Below are positions 62,410-64,000 of a stretch of DNA of 64,000 nucleotides, piece after piece; within the stretch, counting starts at the first letter, position 1, and each line of letters starts with the position of its first letter. The notes beneath the pieces were generated by a model that saw nothing but the letters and a program-made list of their open reading frames with translations, did not search any database and was not told the DNA's origin. Origin of the DNA: Streptomyces sp. Mut1. GTDB lineage: Bacteria > Actinomycetota > Actinomycetes > Streptomycetales > Streptomycetaceae. A program made the translations under genes and the position numbers. The stretch covers positions 4,096,501 to 4,160,500 of the forward strand of contig NZ_CP120997.1 of the NCBI RefSeq assembly GCF_030719295.1, read 5' to 3'.

Positions 62410-64000
62410 CTACGGCGCCGCCGCGTCGATCGCCTTGACGATCCGCTTGTCCGAGACGGGGAACGCGGTGCCCAGGGCGTGCGCGAAGTAGCTCACCCGC
62501 AGCTCCTCGATCATCCAGCGGATGTCCAGCACCTCCTGCGGGACGGGCCTGCCCTTCGGCAGCTGCTCCAGCAGCCAGGCGTACTCGTCCTGCATCTCGT
62601 GGACCTTCTCCATGCGCGTGGTGTCGCGCTGGGCGTTGGCCGGCATCTGCTGGAGCCTGCGGTCCTCGGCGACCAGGTAGCGCATCAGGTCGGGCAGCCT
62701 GCGCAGCCCGGTCGCGGTGACGAAGCCGGGCGGCATCAGGCGCGCCAGGTGATCGCGTACGTCCGTGACGTTGTTGATCAGCACCAGGCTGTTGGTGGTC
62801 TTCAGCCGGCGCTCGCACGCCTGCCAGGCCGCCAGGATCTGCTGCACCTGGCCGATCGTGCGGACGGTCAGGTCCACCAGGTCCGCGCGCACCTTGTCGT
62901 ACAGCTTCCGGAACGACGCCTGGTCCCAGGCGGGGCCGCCGTACGCCGCGATCAGCCGGTCGGCGGCCGCCGTCGCGCAGTCGTCGAAGAGCGCCTGGAT
63001 GGAGCCGTGCGGGTTGCGGGACAGGGCCAGCTTCTGCTGGTTCGTCAGCTTGTCCGACGCGAACTTGGCCGGATTGACCGGGATGTTCAGCAGGATCAGC
63101 TTCCGGGTACCGCGCCACATCGCCTGCTGCTGCTCGGCCTCGGTGTCGAAGAGGCGTACGGCGACGGTCGCGCCCTGGTCGACCAGGGCCGGGTACGCCT
63201 TGACCGGCTGGCCGGCCCTCCGCGTTTCGAAGACCTTGTCCAGCGTGCCGATCGTCCAGTCCGTGAGGCCGGAGCGCTCGATGGACTCACCGGTCGGCCC
63301 GGCCGTCGCCGCGGCGGCCTTGGACAGCGCCTGGCGGGCCTTCGGACGCAGCTGTACGCGCAGCGCCTCCAGGTCCTTGTCCTCGGCGACCTTGCGGCGC
63401 CGCTCGTCGACGATCCGGAAGGTGATCTTGAGGTGGTCCGGGACCCGGCCCAGGTCGAAGTCGTCCGCCGTGACCGGGACCCCGACCATCCGCTGGAGCT
63501 CACGGGCGAGCGTCACCGGCAGCGGTTCCTGGAGCGGTACGGCCCGGTCGAGGAACTTGTCCGCGTAGTTCGGCGCGGGCACGTAGTGCCGGCGGATCGG
63601 CTTCGGCAGCGAGCGGATCAGCTCGGTGACGACCTCCTCGCGCAGGCCCGGGATCTGCCAGTCGAAGCCCTCGGACGTGACCTGGTTGAGCACCTGGAGC
63701 GGAATGTGGACGGTCACCCCGTCGGCGTCCGCGCCCGGCTCGAACTGGTAGGTCACCCGGAACTTGAGCTTCCCCTGCCGCCAGGAGTCCGGGTAGTCGT
63801 CCTTGGTGACGGCCCCGGCCTTCTCGTTGATGAGCATCGAGCGCTCGAAGTCGAGCGCGTCCGGCTCGTCCCGGCGCTTGTGCTTCCACCACGAGTCGAA
63901 GTGCGCACCGGAGACGACGTGCTCCGGGACGCGCTGGTCGTAGAAGTCGAACAGCGTTTCGTCGTCCACGAGGATGTCGCGGCGCCGGGCCCGGTGCTCC
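62410..64000 (-). CDS. hrpA: HrpA-like ATP-dependent RNA helicase, C-terminal part (cut by window edge)
   Basis: The frame is open to the right edge, so the N-terminal DEAH helicase domains lie outside the window. The visible 530 residues carry the HrpA C-terminal region: REHRARRRDILVDDETLFDFYDQRVP, then SMLINEKAG, then the DUF3418-type domain with FEPGADADGVTVHIPLQVLNQV and a helical end (IRWMIEELRVSYFAHALG). HrpA-type helicases act on RNA and ribosomes. The order bldC-tRNA-hrpA fits Streptomyces. Confidence 0.9.
   Translation of the reverse strand, partial: EHRARRRDILVDDETLFDFYDQRVPEHVVSGAHFDSWWKHKRRDEPDALDFERSMLINEKAGAVTKDDYPDSWRQGKLKFRVTYQFEPGADADGVTVHIPLQVLNQVTSEGFDWQIPGLREEVVTELIRSLPKPIRRHYVPAPNYADKFLDRAVPLQEPLPVTLARELQRMVGVPVTADDFDLGRVPDHLKITFRIVDERRRKVAEDKDLEALRVQLRPKARQALSKAAAATAGPTGESIERSGLTDWTIGTLDKVFETRRAGQPVKAYPALVDQGATVAVRLFDTEAEQQQAMWRGTRKLILLNIPVNPAKFASDKLTNQQKLALSRNPHGSIQALFDDCATAAADRLIAAYGGPAWDQASFRKLYDKVRADLVDLTVRTIGQVQQILAAWQACERRLKTTNSLVLINNVTDVRDHLARLMPPGFVTATGLRRLPDLMRYLVAEDRRLQQMPANAQRDTTRMEKVHEMQDEYAWLLEQLPKGRPVPQEVLDIRWMIEELRVSYFAHALGTAFPVSDKRIVKAIDAAAP

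Overview
The window is high-GC actinobacterial DNA and looks like a Streptomyces chromosome. The evidence is the GC-rich third codon positions, frequent GTG starts, four-base ATGA/GTGA gene overlaps, a 68-residue BldC, Lsr2, a SARP regulator, and the local gene order dnaX-purD-purC-(two-component/ABC)-lsr2-purSQL-purF-purM-DUF3073-vdh-bldC-hrpA. That order matches, from memory, a conserved core segment of Streptomyces chromosomes.

Region 1 (1-19.3 kb) is a specialised-metabolite gene cluster cut by the left edge. The + strand reads: the C-terminal part of a lantibiotic-dehydratase-like protein; an SbnA/SbnB-like pair predicted to make L-2,3-diaminopropionate; a highly reducing type II polyketide set (ketoreductase, ACP, dehydratase, and a KS and chain-length-factor fused in one polypeptide); a GNAT fused to a large unknown domain; a GcvT-like protein; a phosphopantetheinyl transferase-like protein; a stand-alone condensation-domain-like enzyme; and a drug-efflux MFS pump. 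Convergent to these lie a NarL-type two-component pair and a UbiA-type prenyltransferase, followed by a large SARP regulator. I infer an N-acylated (probably polyenoyl) amino-acid or peptide product. The exact product is not known to me.

Region 2 (19.98-32.93 kb) is accessory DNA inserted at the 3' end of a tRNA-Ser(GGA) gene. The 3' part of the tRNA plus downstream sequence occurs three times as direct repeats (19978-20047, 24338-24407, 32832-32901), which splits the region into two tandem elements. The left element (about 4.4 kb) holds a zinc-ribbon protein, a two-gene cassette resembling phage lambda RexA/RexB, and an IS3-family insertion sequence. The right element (about 8.5 kb) holds an XRE regulator with a small divergent gene, a DUF262 remnant, an HD hydrolase, Nudix and XRE/PLD-like genes, a HAD-radical SAM-kinase-methyltransferase-CYTH series, and decayed relaxase and other genes. 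Neither element keeps a recognisable integrase.

Region 3 (32.9-64 kb) is core chromosome: tRNA-Ser, the SRP RNA, dnaX, the purine genes purD, purC, purS-purQ-purL, purF and purM, a DesK/NarL-type two-component pair with an ABC exporter between two identical tRNA-Gly(GCC) genes, tRNA-Gly(UCC), lsr2, an MFS pump with a divergent TetR regulator, a META-domain lipoprotein, DUF3073, valine dehydrogenase, bldC, tRNA-Asp(GUC) and the C-terminal part of an HrpA-like helicase cut by the right edge.

The item most worth testing is the RexAB-like pair on the integrative element. After it come the KS-CLF fusion cluster with its diaminopropionate/LanB module, and the mobile HAD/radical SAM/kinase/methyltransferase/CYTH series, whose promoters share helically phased operator repeats.
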